DNA from: Apostichopus japonicus
Taxonomy: Eukaryota; Echinodermata; Holothuroidea; Aspidochirotida; Stichopodidae
Length of the DNA: 64,000 bases
Direction: 5' to 3'
Assembly (NCBI RefSeq): GCF_037975245.1
Contig: NC_092581.1
Span: 21,102,303-21,166,302, forward strand
Shown here: positions 10,621 to 24,500 of the stretch, one piece after another
Layout: the number at the start of each line of letters is the position of its first letter
Position numbering within the stretch: position 1 is the first letter of the stretch
Translations under genes and position numbers: made by a program
Notes under the pieces: model-generated
Databases searched by the model: none
The model's input: the letters and a program-made list of their open reading frames with translations, nothing else
Told to the model about the DNA's origin: nothing

Positions 10621-12127
10621 GGGTCTGATTTTTATAGTTTTCGGGGGTGGGGGGTTCTGTCCCTCCCATATGTTTCTTAGTTGATGGGGACTTGATTGTT
10701 CCGGCCCCTGATCCCTTTTCTTCTAAACTAAACTATATAAGTTGATCGGTAACGTTGATTATAAATTGTGCTAATCTGATCGATTCTGCCAACGGCACCT
10801 TGAAAACATTAAATTAGCCTATTGCCACGGCTTTTCCGCTGTAAACGGTCGTATCGGCAAAAGGGAAACCTATCAGATTGTCAGTGTTCTTATTTCGGTT
10901 ACTCTCTTTTGCTGAATTGCCAGTTTTGTATAAAATTTCGCTTATTCCTCAAGGTTAATTTGTACTGTTTAATGTATGACAATTTTGGCTTCTTATAGGC
11001 CTCCAAGTATCGACTCTATGTCAACTCTTCTCTGAAATTAACAATTATTTCGAAAAAAATGACTTCCTTATGCTTGGCATTCTGTAATACAAAGATCCAT
11101 GCAGCTATGGGCGGCCATTTGGAGAAAAAAATACAAGAATGAAACAAGACTATGGTTGGACAGAAGTGTCGTGCATATAACTACATTTCGTAATATAACA
11201 CGGTCAAGGATCGAAAACCACAACAGCGGCATCTGTCCTTTTAGTTCATAGGCGTTCGTTCGTTTCGCGTGACGTTCGTATTGATTCGTGCGAAAGTACT
11301 TAGATTATATATGTTACATCTTCGTTTTCATGGTGGCGATTGATCTCTTTGTTCTGTGGGTCAATTTTAACTTCCCGGTGCTCCTTGTTTATTCTTCGGT
11401 TGCACGTGTTTTAATAGACTTGGCCAAGTCGTTTGTTATCCTCTTTTTCTCGTGTGCAACTGTAACGTGCCTCAAATCCGTTTCTGCCCACCACGAATGT
11501 ACTTGTTCACTTTGTTTTACATACCAGAGGATCTGTCCGGTACAAACGTCTTGGACATTTCTCTAAAGAGGGGCGTGAACTTATACAAACCACAAACTCT
11601 GTATTTATATTATTATTATTACGAAATTGGGTGTCATGTGAGATCATATGTTTCGTCCACAGTAATTATAGTGTCCGTCTCGCAGTGTATTAACCAATCT
11701 AATGCCAAGTGATTGTTCACTGCGGGAGGCAGGGCTTGAAAATAAACATATTTGGGGAAGTGGGCCCAATTGGCAAACCTGATTGGCTTCTTCTCTTTTA
11801 CGAAGCAAATCTTCCAAAATCAAAGGACAACATAAGATAGCTTGGGAGAAATGTGCAAGACCCTAGTATCAATCGCAGCGTTGCCGCGGGCGTTCTCTGG
11901 GCAGAAAAGGCCTACAGCAAATTAATTGATACGGGAAAATAGCAAGACTAGTGTTTGCTATGTTTCGATACATCGTATTGTCTTTTCTTTATTTCTCTTT
12001 TTAAATGTGCCTTTCACAATTCTTTTAATTGGTTTTACATATGTTTGTTTCATTTTGCATATATCTTCTTTTTCAATTTTCTTTCTTGTTTATTTGTTTC
12101 ATCGTTGTTGTTTTTTTTGCCCAAATG
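10621..12127. other. Intergenic, no gene recognised
   Basis: No convincing coding sequence. Small open frames here (for example 11288-11566) are T-rich and lack recognisable domains. It may hold LINE 3' untranslated sequence at the left. Confidence 0.4.
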
Positions 12128-12211
12128 TCCGGCCACAGCGACGTAGCCAGGAATTTGAAAGGGGGGGGGGCACTTTTTGCGATTGATATGGATTTTCAAG
12201 GTTGTAAGTTG

Positions 12212-12265
12212 ACTATCTGAGCGGAGCACCACCATCGGTTGGCGCGGAGCGTACAAGAAAATTTT
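12212..12265 (-). repeat. Conserved hairpin core, copy 3
   Basis: Reverse orientation: actatctgagcggagc then ccatcggttggcgcggagc and gtacaagaaaattt. Near the left end of the outer element. Confidence 0.85.
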
Positions 12266-12429
12266 TGGTTTTACAAACCCCCCAGATAGCCGGAAACGGC
12301 CCTTCCTGAATGTTCATTCTGGTTCCCTGGCCTCTTGCTAACTTGAGACACCTCATTCAATATCACTTTTAAACCCCAAAAACAAACGAGTTAAAATAGT
12401 ACGTAATGTATTAAAATTAGCAAGGTACA

Positions 12430-13313
12430 CAAGGGCGGCGGAAGCACTTTTAATCTGGGGGGGGGGGGCACCGACGTCAAAGGGCACTTTGCAGATATTC
12501 GATTGGACTGATGCATCCTGATATTTAGTACCCTTTATAAATCTTATTGTATTATCATATTTGCGTATACACATCACTCCATCAACGCCCCCCCCCCCGT
12601 CTTAGTAGTCTTACTTTTTAACTTCTGATACTTGTAGATACAAAGATAGGCCAGAAATGTCTTTGATACAACCATAGCCAGTAATTTTCTTTGATACAAC
12701 TGTAGCTAGTAAATGTTTAAAGAAAAGGCTGTTTTGGAACTTGGAACGCCGATCGTGACAACAACAGGCAACAAAGTGCTGAAGCTCTATACATATAAAG
12801 TCTGTTAATCAACGATATGCTTATTTGACTGTGGAATGTTCTCAACTGAAATTTTATCTGCGTAAACGGGTTCTTAAGTAGATGTTAAAAAACTGACAAG
12901 ATCGTATCCTAGTCTTTTTCGGCGGGTAGAGTATTGAATGAAACGGCACGCGATATGAATGACAGCTTAGATGACAGAAGAATAGGTCACCTAATTTAGC
13001 CATAATCTTGCTACGTTCATTTCAATAGTTTTTCCTGTCTAGGCTCTTAAACTCGTTCAGCAAGCTTATGGATTTGAATTATGGGTGTTTCAATAAAAAA
13101 GATAACTTGGCCAAAAAAAGTGTAGGCCCGGGCCTACAGTGCTACATACTGGCTACGCCCCTGATAGTTCTAAATTAGGATTAGATCTCTTACTGAAATA
13201 TCGCTGACCTAAGGTGATCAAGAGTACAAGTTTTATGTAGAAAAAGGGCACATTTTTAACCTGAGGAAAAGTGGGGGGCACTTGCCCCCTGTGCCCCGGT
13301 TCCGCCGCCCTTG
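12430..13313. mobile_element. Nested hAT-type element, caagggcggcggaa ends
   Basis: Inverted ends caagggcggcggaagc and caagggcggcggaacc, flanked by exact 8-bp duplication aaggtaca (12422-12429, 13314-13321). 884 bp. G/C runs lie just inside both ends. An internal end-like sequence at about 13140-13162 (ggctacgcccctg) suggests another fragment inside. Confidence 0.9.
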
Positions 13314-13899
13314 AAGGTACATGTACAGAGTAGTCTTACTTTTCAACTTCTGATACTTGTGGATACAAAGTTAGTCCAGAAATGTCTTTGATACAACTGT
13401 ATAGCTAGTAAATGTTTAAGTTAGCCTAATAAGAGAAGGCGAGAGCTATCCGACGATTGCCATCTGATGAAAATTTCTCAAGTGTTTTCTCAACTGAAAT
13501 ATTATCTGCGTAAACGGGTTCTTAACTACATGTTAAAAAACTGACAAGATCGGATCCTATAGTCTTTTTCGGCGGGTAGAGTGTTGAATGAAACTATCGT
13601 GCTACATACTGGCTACGCCCTGATCATATGATATCATTATCAGCAGATTTTGTTTCCTGTTTAAATTCTTTTACATGTTCTTTTACATAATATATCAGAA
13701 AGACAAAGATAGTGCTCTTTTACAAGTTTTCCAGTAGGATGATTCTTGTTTATTGTCCAATGTCTGGACTTTAATACATTTGACGAACCAGTAACTGATG
13801 GACAATATAAACTTTCATATTTTGTAATACAGCCAGATATGCAGTGGCCTAAAAACAAATATCGTTATCGCAGTGTATTAGCAGTGTAATAATTATTTA

Positions 13900-14268
13900 C
13901 AGTGGCGTAGGAAGGTACTTTTGAGTGGGGGGGCTGAAGACTGATGGCCGGCCTGGGGGAGGGGTCTAAGGGGAGGGGGTGTCCCCCTCCCCTTTGGATT
14001 TTTTTTGCATTTCCAGGTGGCCTCAGATGCAATTTGGTGCAATATAGCACACTTCAACAACCACTCCATTTTGTGAACTTAATTTTGTATTTTCACCTGG
14101 CCTTAGATGCAATTTGGTGCTCCAAATGAGATTTTTTTCTCATTTGGAAATGAAAAAGGGGTTTTCTGACTTGCGAACCGGGGGGGGGGGCGGAATGATA
14201 CTTCCGCCCCTCCACATTTTTCACTGGGGGGCTGGCGCCCCCCCAGCCCCCCGGTTCCTACGCCCTTG
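13900..14268. mobile_element. Nested hAT-type MITE, cagtggcgtaggaa ends
   Basis: 369 bp, ends cagtggcgtaggaagg and caagggcgtaggaacc, exact 8-bp duplication attattta (13892-13899, 14269-14276). The inner sequence contains two copies of agatgcaatttggtgc. A closely similar copy in the opposite orientation is at 57209-57575. Confidence 0.93.
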
Positions 14269-15042
14269 ATTATTTATAGGAAGTGCGTATCACGTACGAT
14301 TGCTAGTTTAGCTTCATAACATGCTGTTCGTGCAACAACTTAGGACGACTCATTGAACGAACGTTGTCGACGTTGTTGTGCATACAGTTCGTGACATTCC
14401 ATAGAGTGCGGTTAGGTAGGCAATATGTATTTTATTACGCAGTGGCCAACTGTAGGCTTGTAATTGGCTATAAGCTAAATTTAGCTAATTGCATCTGCCA
14501 AACTAAGTATAAGTAGTTGAATCAGTAGGCGTGAATGTTACTACGATTACAATCGAGTTAACGGAGCTGACGAGTATTCAAGATCAAAAGAGCACTGGCA
14601 AAATACCATGCTGGAAAAACGACAGTTTAAAAAAAAAAAAATCGACACTGAAAGGGGGGAGCGGTCCAGTGGCGGCGGAACCGGGGGGACTTGGGGGGGG
14701 ACTTGGGGGCTCAGCCCCCCACTAAAAAAGTTGAGGGGGCAAATGCATGATAAGCCCCCCCAATATTTACCAAGGCTCCGAAACGTACATCTGCCCATTT
14801 TTCAATGCATACTTGTCGATCTGTCCGATGCACACGTATACTCTATAGGTGTAATAATTTTAGTAATTGCTGGGGGACCCTCGGCCTGTCCTTTGGCTAT
14901 AGACCACATTGTCACCCAAACCGCGTCTTCACGCCCCGTGAAAAGTGGAAGCAGTGAGTGTGAGTACCGGTGAGCGAAACACAACTTCGTCTTAGGCCAA
15001 TGACTTGCCTCATTTCAGCCAGTTCTCCAACATCCCCTTATT

Positions 15043-15449
15043 TAGTGGCGGATCGAGCGTCCATATATACAGTCAGGGCGGATGCCCCCCCCCCCCCCCC
15101 CCTGACAGACTCAAATGGACTGCTGGCGCCCTTTTCAGCTTTTCACTACTTTTTACTTATTCGCGATTTTTGACTATTTTATTGCGCTCTCATATACCTA
15201 TTGACGTTTGTCATATTCTGTCGGTGTATTTTCCGACAAAATGGCGACGACACCTATTTATTCTCCGTTTATCTGCAAATTAGCAAGGCCCCGGAAAGGG
15301 TCATTTCCTGCAATCTCGGGAGTATCTTTTCTCAAAAATTGTCTGTACGCTCCGCGCCAACCTGTGGTGGCGCTCCGCTTAGATAGTGTCGAAAGCGCCC
15401 CTACAGACCATTCTTGCCCCCCCGACCAATACCCCTAGCCCCGCCACTG
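15043..15449. mobile_element. Innermost hAT-type element
   Basis: Ends tagtggcggatcgagc and, inverted, cagtggcggggctagg; flanks cccttatt (15035-15042) and cccttact (15450-15457), 7 of 8. Contains a hairpin core (15341-15387). Third level of nesting. Confidence 0.75.
15341..15387 (+). repeat. Conserved hairpin core, copy 4
   Basis: gtctgtacgctccgcgccaa, then ctgtggtggcgctccgctt and agatagt, near the right end of the 15043-15449 element. Confidence 0.85.
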
Positions 15450-15666
15450 CCCTTACTACACTCAAAAACGTCTTTGCGAGTACACTACGAGTAATAGCAA
15501 CTCTCTTAAAACACCATCGAATATACAAATTACAATGTTTTTACAGACTTAACGTGCAATCTGAGAAATTGCAGGCTTGAGACACATATTTTAGGGCCAG
15601 GTATTCGCAGCATAAAACACTCGGGAAGTGCCGTTTCCGGCCATCTGGGGGTTTGAAAAAACCCAA

Positions 15667-15718
15667 AATTTTCTTGTACGCTCCGCGCCAACCGATGGTG
15701 GCGCTCCGCTTAGATAGT
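15667..15718 (+). repeat. Conserved hairpin core, copy 5
   Basis: aattttcttgtacgctccg, then gccaaccgatggtggcgctc and cgcttagatagt. It lies near the right end of 14667-15770, 280 bp from copy 4 in a different element family. Confidence 0.9.
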
Positions 15719-15818
15719 ATCCACACATTAGCCCCCCCCCCCCAATAATTTTTCCGTTCCGCCGCGCCTGGAGCGGTCGCTCCCCCTGCTCCCCCCTGGC
15801 TACGTCCCTGTCCGGCCA

Positions 15819-18502
15819 TATGCATCTGGATGATTTAGGTGGAGTGCATTCTTAGATGAAAATGTGATTGAAAAGTAAGGAGGAAATATACTTATTCCCC
15901 TGTCATATGTTTCTACGCGTATGGTCAGATCAGGGAGCTAGCAGCTCTCTGGTCAGATAAGCAATTTACGGTCAAACAGTTACCGCCCTACTCAAGTATA
16001 CAGAAGACCAAACTCCACTTTGTACAATACATATAAACTGTGTCGTAATTTTTAATCAGCAAGTTTCATGCGCGTGCGTATAATGACTCCATCTAAATCT
16101 GCAGTAAACAATCGTGGCAAATTTCGATTTGTTATTGAGGTGCACAGTTGCCCTGCTAAGACTAGACATCCATTGGATAACTTGTCTTGCATCGTGTTTC
16201 TATTGCTTTCTTTCGACCAGGCGATCTTTCATATTTTTTAACAGGTAAGTAATAAAACATATGTTGTAACTGAAGGTATATTTGATATCGGAGTCAAAAC
16301 TTGATATTGACAGTTTTCTACCGTCTCACAGAAGTGTATTGGTAACAGTTACACGAAATGCTTTATATGTGTATCGCTTTTTCCTTTCCTAGCGTAACAA
16401 TAACAGTTAGGGTACGTCCAACTTAGGCTATTGTATGACTGGGGTAACGATTAAAGAGAAATATCATGATTTGTATGTATTTATGTATATTAGATCCTAC
16501 TGCAAGCAGGAACTTGCGAAGCAGCCTCATTGGCTTATCAAAGCCGCAAGCTGACCGAAGTCAGTCTCTTCATACCTTCATATTGAACGTCAATGATTAT
16601 GAATTGTTTGTCAACAACTCTGTAACTGGACGACATACATTAATCTGGAAGTGACCTTATGATTGAAAGGCACCTGCGTTAACCACTGAGCTAATACTCC
16701 TATTATTGGCGCAACTTTGTGTGCATTCCAATGCTGCATTGATCATCTAAGAAAAGCTGCATTCATTACTAGAACAGTGTAACTTAGAGTTAATTTTTGA
16801 GTGGCAGTAGTTTTGAGTATATATAAAAAAATCCATACATTTTTCATTACCATAGTCCTACTGTAGTTTGCAATTTTTCATCGTAGGATTCAAGAGAAGT
16901 GAATTTTTAAATGTTGCACCAACTTAATCTAATATACTTTCATTTCGGGGGCTGCAAGGAGGCTATCATTAATTAGCAAGCTACACTGTAGCGAGGAATG
17001 TTTAAATTTCTGAAAGTAAATAGCAATTTAGATGGAAATTTCTCAGTGAAGTTGCCAGTTAGCAATATTTTGGAAAGTTAAAATGTTTCAGAATTCTTAA
17101 ACTTGGAACATAGTGTGTTGTTAAGGTAATTGTTATAAATTTGTGTGATTTTTTTGAATCACAGCCGTATGCAAAGCCTGTACACATCCTGTGTATTGTA
17201 TGAGCCAAGCTGAGAGTGAGATAATTTGTATTCACAGCAGTACAAAAAGTCTGTACACATTCCTGTGTATCATAACAAGGCCAAGCTTAGAGTGAGATTG
17301 GATCGATTTCTGATCAATGTGTAGAGACCGACTGGGAAAACTCAAAGAACAAAAAAGACACCTGCACACTCTGGGGTTCTGTGCTACTCTGCTGTATTTT
17401 CTATAACACTATTTGCAAGAACCTGATGACAAGTCTGACACAGGCTGGTCATCAGTGTTTAAACCAATCAAAATGATAATACATCAACAGTAACCAATCG
17501 AACATTTGAGACCTTTAAATGCAGGAAGGTCCACCCTAGAAACAACTATAAAGAAAACAATACCTAAGGCATTTATACAGGACTGTAGGGTATTTACCTA
17601 CAGGTAAATAACAATGACACTATTCTACTGTAGAATATATATGCAAGGTATGTGTTTACAGGTAAGTACTTAACATATCACTAATTAATTACTATGATTG
17701 GAATGTACTGGTATGCAACACATGTGAAAGGGTTGAATGGTGGAAACTACAGTAGAGAGAACTAGACTATGATCTCTAAAAATGTGCCGCACTGACGTCA
17801 CATCTCGACGTAAGTCAGTGTTAGATTCAAATTTTCTGGCAGGACGGGCCAACATCTCAAACACTCTATCATGGAAACTTCATCAAAGGGCAAGGCTTAG
17901 GGCAATACAGAGACAAAAAAAAGTATGTCCAAAAGGACTGGATCCCTTTTATCACTAAACAATTCCTTTAAGCTAATTGTTTGTCTAACTTCTTAACATA
18001 AATACTGTGTAGCATAGTTTGGGAGTGTCTGTGGACTAGCCTACAGTAGGTGCTTTGACTTTAAACTTTCAATTTACATTAAGACTATTTAAAGACAATT
18101 GCTACAGGAGGCCTAGGTGGATATATTTTATTAAACAAAAATATTAATCTCCAAGAAATAATATTGGGACACACTAAGCCATTCATACACATCCCTTTAG
18201 TTGGATGGATAATATATTTCCCAAACAAGTCCTGCATAATTCATCAAATTTTGAGATTCAGTTGATGAACTTGGTTTATAATATTTGATTATCGTGCTTT
18301 CGCATATCTTGCACAATTTTGTTTTAATAAATTTTATTTCATTGATGTATCAATTTTATGCTTTATGAAATGCTTCGAGATCATATTTTGATGTAAGGTC
18401 CTATATAAGTTTTCTAAATTTATTGTTATTAGCATTAATTTTAGCATTTTTCAGATACTGTACAAGTTTATAGTAATGACGGGGCACTAAAAGGAGGTAA
18501 CA
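15819..18502. other. Intergenic region upstream of the YccV-like gene
   Basis: No protein-coding exon recognised. A tRNA-derived SINE fragment is at about 16640-16710 (minus). A candidate 3' splice site (tttttcag at about 18450) lies shortly before the start codon at 18503 and could join a non-coding first exon. Confidence 0.4.
16640..16710 (-). repeat. tRNA-derived SINE fragment (A-box only)
   Basis: On the minus strand it reads ttagctcagtggttaacgca, which matches the polymerase III A-box region of tRNA-derived SINEs. The expected B-box is not intact. Confidence 0.45.
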
Positions 18503-21500
18503 ATGCCACAAGTCAACAGGGCTTTGATGATCCAACTGGGAATTATTTTGCTAATTGTACCAGTTCAGTATTTCATAACCCAACGCTGGAAACCTGCTTC
18601 CCGTACAACACAGCAACAAAGTTTGAAAGAGTAAGTATCTGTTTTAGTTACCTTATAGCTTAGCTTCTAAAATATAGATTATGTAACTGATAGGTATCTC
18701 AGGGGATATCCTATTTGTCTGAAGTCTCTTTAGTTTTAATATCCTTGCATGTAAAATGCATAATAAAAAATGATAAACTATCATAGTTAAGTGTGCATGT
18801 AATTGCCTGCTGGGTAAACTCAAATTGCAAGCACAACAATGTTTTCTTAAGGCAGGTAAAGAAGGAGACCTATAATACTGCTTGAATTATTGTATATTAG
18901 CCTTAGAATTTGTGTCACCCAATAAAGAATTTATTGGACCTTTACATAAGTTGGAAAATATCTGATAAGTTCTATTTTATTTCAGTAATCACATTTGCCT
19001 ATATATGCTCTGTTATCCTAGGCACTTCTTTTACCACTACACAGACAAGATATATATTTATTTAAAGCTTTACACTGTGCAATGTTCATCTCTTGCTTTA
19101 TGCAGACTTATAAAGCAGCTAAAATCTTGGAAGGACAGTATTTTCTCAAAAGCAACGTGGCAAAAGTGGTTTAAGGATGCACAGAGCTATATAGTGAGTT
19201 ATAAAGATAGCGCAGTAGAGAAAGCAAGGCAATATGCAACAACGTCACCTGCACACGCGTATGAAGAGGGAGCAGAGGCAACATTGGAAGAAGCAGTTAA
19301 AAAAATTCTGAAAGAAAGAGATCCTACAGGAAATTTTGGAGGTAAACTACAGTAATCATTATCAGTAGCTCACTTTGTCTCCAGTTAATGCAAAGTATTA
19401 TTGTAACATAAATATAAAGTTTAATATAGTTTAAAGATGAAAAATCAAATTAACATAGTACAGTTATGGAAGGTACAAAACTTGTACATCTCTTTGTCGT
19501 AGCTACAACAATTGTATGTCCTGTAACTTCACTTTTTAACCCGAGGTTATGGTGTCAGAAGTGGGATGAAGACGAATGACTTAAACTATTACATATTTCC
19601 ATATTTTACCTGCTTGTAGTCGTTTGAATGACCTTCCGTGGTCAGATCCCTGTTGATACTCAGGTTACCCCAAAATTCACTTTACAATAATAAATCAAAA
19701 GCAAGGAGTATGTAAAGAGGATAAAATTCTTAATGTACATTTGAAGTTTAAAAAAATGGAGTGGTAGTTAATTCTTACAGTATGTTAAGCATGATTTACA
19801 AAATTTTACACTAATTACTGATAAAGATACAGTAGCTTCATTACAGGTTATGGAAATCTTATATTTAGAGAAAATAAAAAAACAAAAAATTCTACTAATA
19901 ACTTTTTCTTCTAGCTCAATATGACACATGTGATAAGTTTAATATATAATTACCCTAATTGTAGTGTAGATTTGAATGAAGTTCAAACTTAGAAGTATTT
20001 AGAACATTTTACATTGTACTTAGAACATTTTCTATTGTATTGTAATCCACACTTTTGGAATAATTTCCAAGGGGCCTATTTTGTGACCAAGTTTATGTCT
20101 TGTTTACTAACCAATCCATGTAGGAATTTACTTTTTTCCTTATTTACAATGTCTCTGTGTAACTTGACTGGACCATACCATGTGATAAATATACCTTTTT
20201 AAGTTGTCTGCAGGCTGTATAAAATTATAGCTGTGTACAGCTTATTAGAATGTTAACAAATATAAAATTAATGTCACCAATAAATTCCTATTTTCTGATC
20301 ACAGCTTCAGCAATCCCTAGGAATCCAAGACCAGGACACATCAAATATCGAATTGGTCAAGTCATCCGTCATAAACAGTATGGATATAGGGGAGTCATTG
20401 TAGGATGGGATGCCACTGCAAAGGTACCTTGCAAGAAATGAAAAATTGATTGAACTTCTCTCTTGCCTATCTGCACTAAAAAGCCTCGTTCGGACTGTGA
20501 TGATAAATTAACTTAAAAGTTTTGTTTTTAATTTGTTCTTTGTTTCAGTCTGTTTGAAATTGGGGAATACATTTTAATTTCGGTGATTTCTCAATCGGGT
20601 TTGTTTCCTTGGCTTTGCTAGTCTCTGCTTTTGTAAAATGTAATTGGTTTAATGTCAAAGGAACATGTCAACTGTTTCTGTTTTTATTTTGTTTTTTGGA
20701 CAATGGCATTAGTTTTCACATTTTCATAATTTAGCAAAGAATACAACCTAAGTTCAAGTTTCTAACACTATCTAACATTTGTTTTAGACATTTTCTTTTA
20801 AAAATAAAAAAACCCAACGTGTTTCTAAATCATTTGGAAGCCATAACATATGGAGGCGAAACTAATCTCAACGATTCATACTTACCTATACCAACTTTTA
20901 TTAATGCGGTGGGTTGTGAATTATGATTAGGATATTCAACCAGCTTCACTACCTTGGATAAAGGATTCATACTTAGCTATACTAACTTTTATTAATGCGG
21001 TGGGTTGTGAATTATGATTAGGATATTCAACCAGCTTCTCTACCTTGGATTAAGGATTCATACTTAGCTATACTAACTTTTATGAATGGGGTGGGTTGTG
21101 AATTACGATTAGGATATTCAACCAGCTTCTCTACCTTGGATTAAGGATTCATACTTAGCTATACTAACTTTTATGAATGCGGTGGGCTGTGAATTACGAT
21201 TAGGATATTCAACCAGCTTCTCTACCTTGGATTAAGGATTCATACTTAGCTATACTAACTTTTATTAATGCGGTGGGCTGTGAATTACGATTAGGATATT
21301 CAACCAGCTTCTCTACCTTGGATTAAGGATTCATACTTAGCTATACTAACTTTTATTAATGCGGTGGGCTGTGAATTACGATTAGGATATTCAACCAGCT
21401 TCTCTACCTTGGATTAAGGATTCATACTTAGCTATACTAACTTTTATTAATGCGGTGGGCTGTGAATTATGATAACGATATTCAACCAGCTTCTCTACCT

Positions 21501-24500
21501 TGGATTAAGGATTCATACTTAGCTATACTTACTTTTATGAATGGGGTGGGCTGTGAATTATGATAAGGATAATCAACCAGCTTCTCTACCTTGGATTAAG
21601 GATTCATACTTAGCTATACTAACTTTTATGAATGGGGTGGGTTGTGAATTATGATTAGGATATTCAACCAGCTTCTCTACCTTGGATTTCAAAACATTTT
21701 ATTGTTATTTGTTTTTCTTTTAGGCTCCGGCAAGTTGGTTGGATAAAATGCATGGGGAGCATAAACTGGTGAGATTTTGTATGTTTGAATTTTCCAAATG
21801 AGCTTTAGTAGAGTATTAATGTTAAGTACAAAATATTGTAATCTCTTTAAGATGAATTAAAGATAATATGTTCAACTCCAAAGAGGAAGCCCAATTGATG
21901 TCAGCCCTGAAACAATGCTGTCTTCTATAAATAAAAAACGTTTCCAAAACACCAGTATTTTACCAGTATTTTTCCTGTGCAAGTTGCTTCTACTTAAGAA
22001 TATTGCAGTCTGAAAGTGACTGATTTACTTCCAATATTACTGACTATTTATTACCCTTTTTACATCAGTTGAGTAGTTCTCTCTGTATCTCTGAAGTTGT
22101 TTCCTATAAGTAATTTATATATTTAATATGAAACCATGACATCAAAACTATATCGTGCAATTGGCCTTAAATATGAATCATTAATGTAGAAAACTATGGA
22201 CATTGATTTATTTGGTTTATATATTTTGTGTTTTTATTATTTATTTTGGTGGAGGAGTTCATACTCTATTGTATACTTCTTCTTCTATTAATATGTTGCC
22301 ATTTTCTTTGACATTTAAAATCCTCTTTTTCTTGCTTTATACTAATTTCCTGTTTATAAATTAATCTTTGAGTTTTGAAATTGAACCCAACAATACTTTC
22401 AGCAGAATATTCTTCCTAAAAATTCTCAATTTGCAAGCATTGCCTCCTTTGTCCGGTGTAACATTTCAATTTGGATATTGAAAGCATACACAGTCTTACA
22501 ATGGATTGTGTATTTTTGTATACATGTATGAATACTTCATTAATACTTACTAAATACTAATTTTGTAACAGCTTAAAGATACAGTCAAAGTTACTGTTCA
22601 CCTGACAAAAATATATTATATTAACAAACAATAAATAGACATAAACTAGGCAAAGATCTTAAAACATACAGTGTAAAAAAGTTTGGGGTTGTAGAAAATG
22701 AAAACGTTAAACCATATCTCCATATAATATATTGAATGTTAGAAGATACTGTAGTACGAAAGAAAATGACTGTAGAAGCAGTATATAGCTTTATAATTGT
22801 ACTGTTACAACAACCTTGAATGTGCATAGTAGTTGAAGACACTGAAGTACAATGAAAGAAAATGACTGTAGAAGCAGTATATAGCTTTATAATTGTACTG
22901 TTACAACAACCTTGAATGTGCATAGTAGTTGAAGACACTGAAGTACAATGAAAGAAAATGACTGTAGAAGCAGTATATAGCTTTATAATTGTACTGTTAC
23001 ATCAACCTTGAATGTGCATAGTACAGTAGTTGGCGGTTATGACAAAGACTGCACTAGATTTGTGTTCATACCAGGATTGGCAACATTGCTCAATCAGAGA
23101 CTGCACTAGATTTATGTTCATACCAGGATTGGCAACGTTGCTCAATCAAAGACTGCACTAGATTTGTGTTCATACCAGGATTGGCAACATTGCTCAATCA
23201 GAGACTGCACTAGATTTGTGTTCATACCAGGATTGGCAATGTTGCTCAATCAGAGACTGCACTAGATTTGTGTTCATACCAGGATTGGTGACATTGCTCA
23301 ATCAAAGACTGCACTAGATTTATGTTCATACCAGGATTGCCGACATTGCTCAATCAAAGACTGCACTAGATTTGTGTTCATACCAGGATTGGCGACGTTG
23401 ATATCAATATCATATATATCAGATATCAATGCAGTTATTCAATCAAATTGTTTTGTCATGGTGGCATTAATAGTTAGTATGCATGTTTTGATACTCTCTG
23501 ACCAGTTTTGGTCATCCTAGCATGTTTGCGTTAATTCTGATGATCTCTTAACCTGCTATTTTTACTAACCATTCTGTCTTCTACCTCTGCTCCTCTTTCT
23601 TTACTAACACTGCCTGCCAGCCTGCTGACATGCCTTATTACACTGTGCTTGTAGATATTAGTTATGAGTTTTATGAGGATGGCGCGACTGTGTATGTACC
23701 TGAAGATATGATTTCAGTTGTTACGGCGGATACCACGGTGAGTCCAAACCTGCATCATGAAATCCAGCGACCGGCTACCATGCATATTTATGCATACATT
23801 CATCATGTGAATAGTGAAACCACCATGAATTAACTCAAATAAATAGCAAACAAAACATCAAATGTTCCTTCAGCCAAAATGGTCATCTGGTGGTTCCTTC
23901 CAAGGATTGAACTAGATTATTAAATTGTTGGCCAAAGTATAAACCAATATTGGTGATATTTAGAGAGTTGTTCACAGTGGTTTCACTATAAATTGAAAGG
24001 CGGCACAAACCCAACCGTTATCTTTTGCTTATATGACAGAAGTGATTACGTAGAACAACTCCCTCCAACAGCTAAGAAAATCTGGTGCATTTTCACTATA
24101 ACTATAATTTTGTAAATCTATGATGTCATATTGCCACTATGATCAGAGACCTATTTACCTGTGTTTTTCATATAAACAGCGTTGACTCTGAAACCATTGG
24201 TCATGTTATACCTGGGTTCAATATGATGCATTCAGCAGTTTGCAAAACCTCCATTTTCAGAAACTAAACAAACATGAATAAAGTCAACCATGCAGAAAAT
24301 GAAGCGCACATGTCAAATTATTTTAGACTTGTGCAAGTCTGCTGCCTTGTGAGGTGTCAGGAACATTATAGTCTGTGATATCTCCTGAATGGATCAGATT
24401 TTCTTTGCAGTTTTGGGGTAGTTGTTCCAAACAGTAATCTCTTCTATCACATAGATCAATAATGATGGTTGGGTTCTCTCCTTTTAACATAAAATTCATC

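Larger units (their letters stand above)
14667..15770. mobile_element. Nested hAT-type element, cagtggcggcggaac ends
   Basis: Ends cagtggcggcggaacc and caggcgcggcggaacg, exact 8-bp duplication gagcggtc (14659-14666, 15771-15778). 1104 bp, itself interrupted by 15043-15449. Related in terminus to 12430-13313. Confidence 0.9.
12136..15810. mobile_element. Outer hAT-type element of a nested stack
   Basis: Ends cagcgacgtagccagg and, inverted, cagggacgtagccagg, flanked by an exact 8-bp duplication tccggcca (12128-12135 and 15811-15818). The same family occurs as a 581-bp copy at 61083-61663. It contains three further elements with their own duplications (12430-13313, 13900-14268, 14667-15770). 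A ~300-bp internal segment occurs twice (about 12600-12930 inside the first inner element and 13325-13600), so related elements have landed on one another. No transposase is visible. Confidence 0.9.

Noticed and set aside
11288-12220. Small hydrophobic frames (for example 11288-11566, 11926-12186)
   Set aside because: T-rich sequence yields apparent membrane segments; no homology, start context or exon structure.
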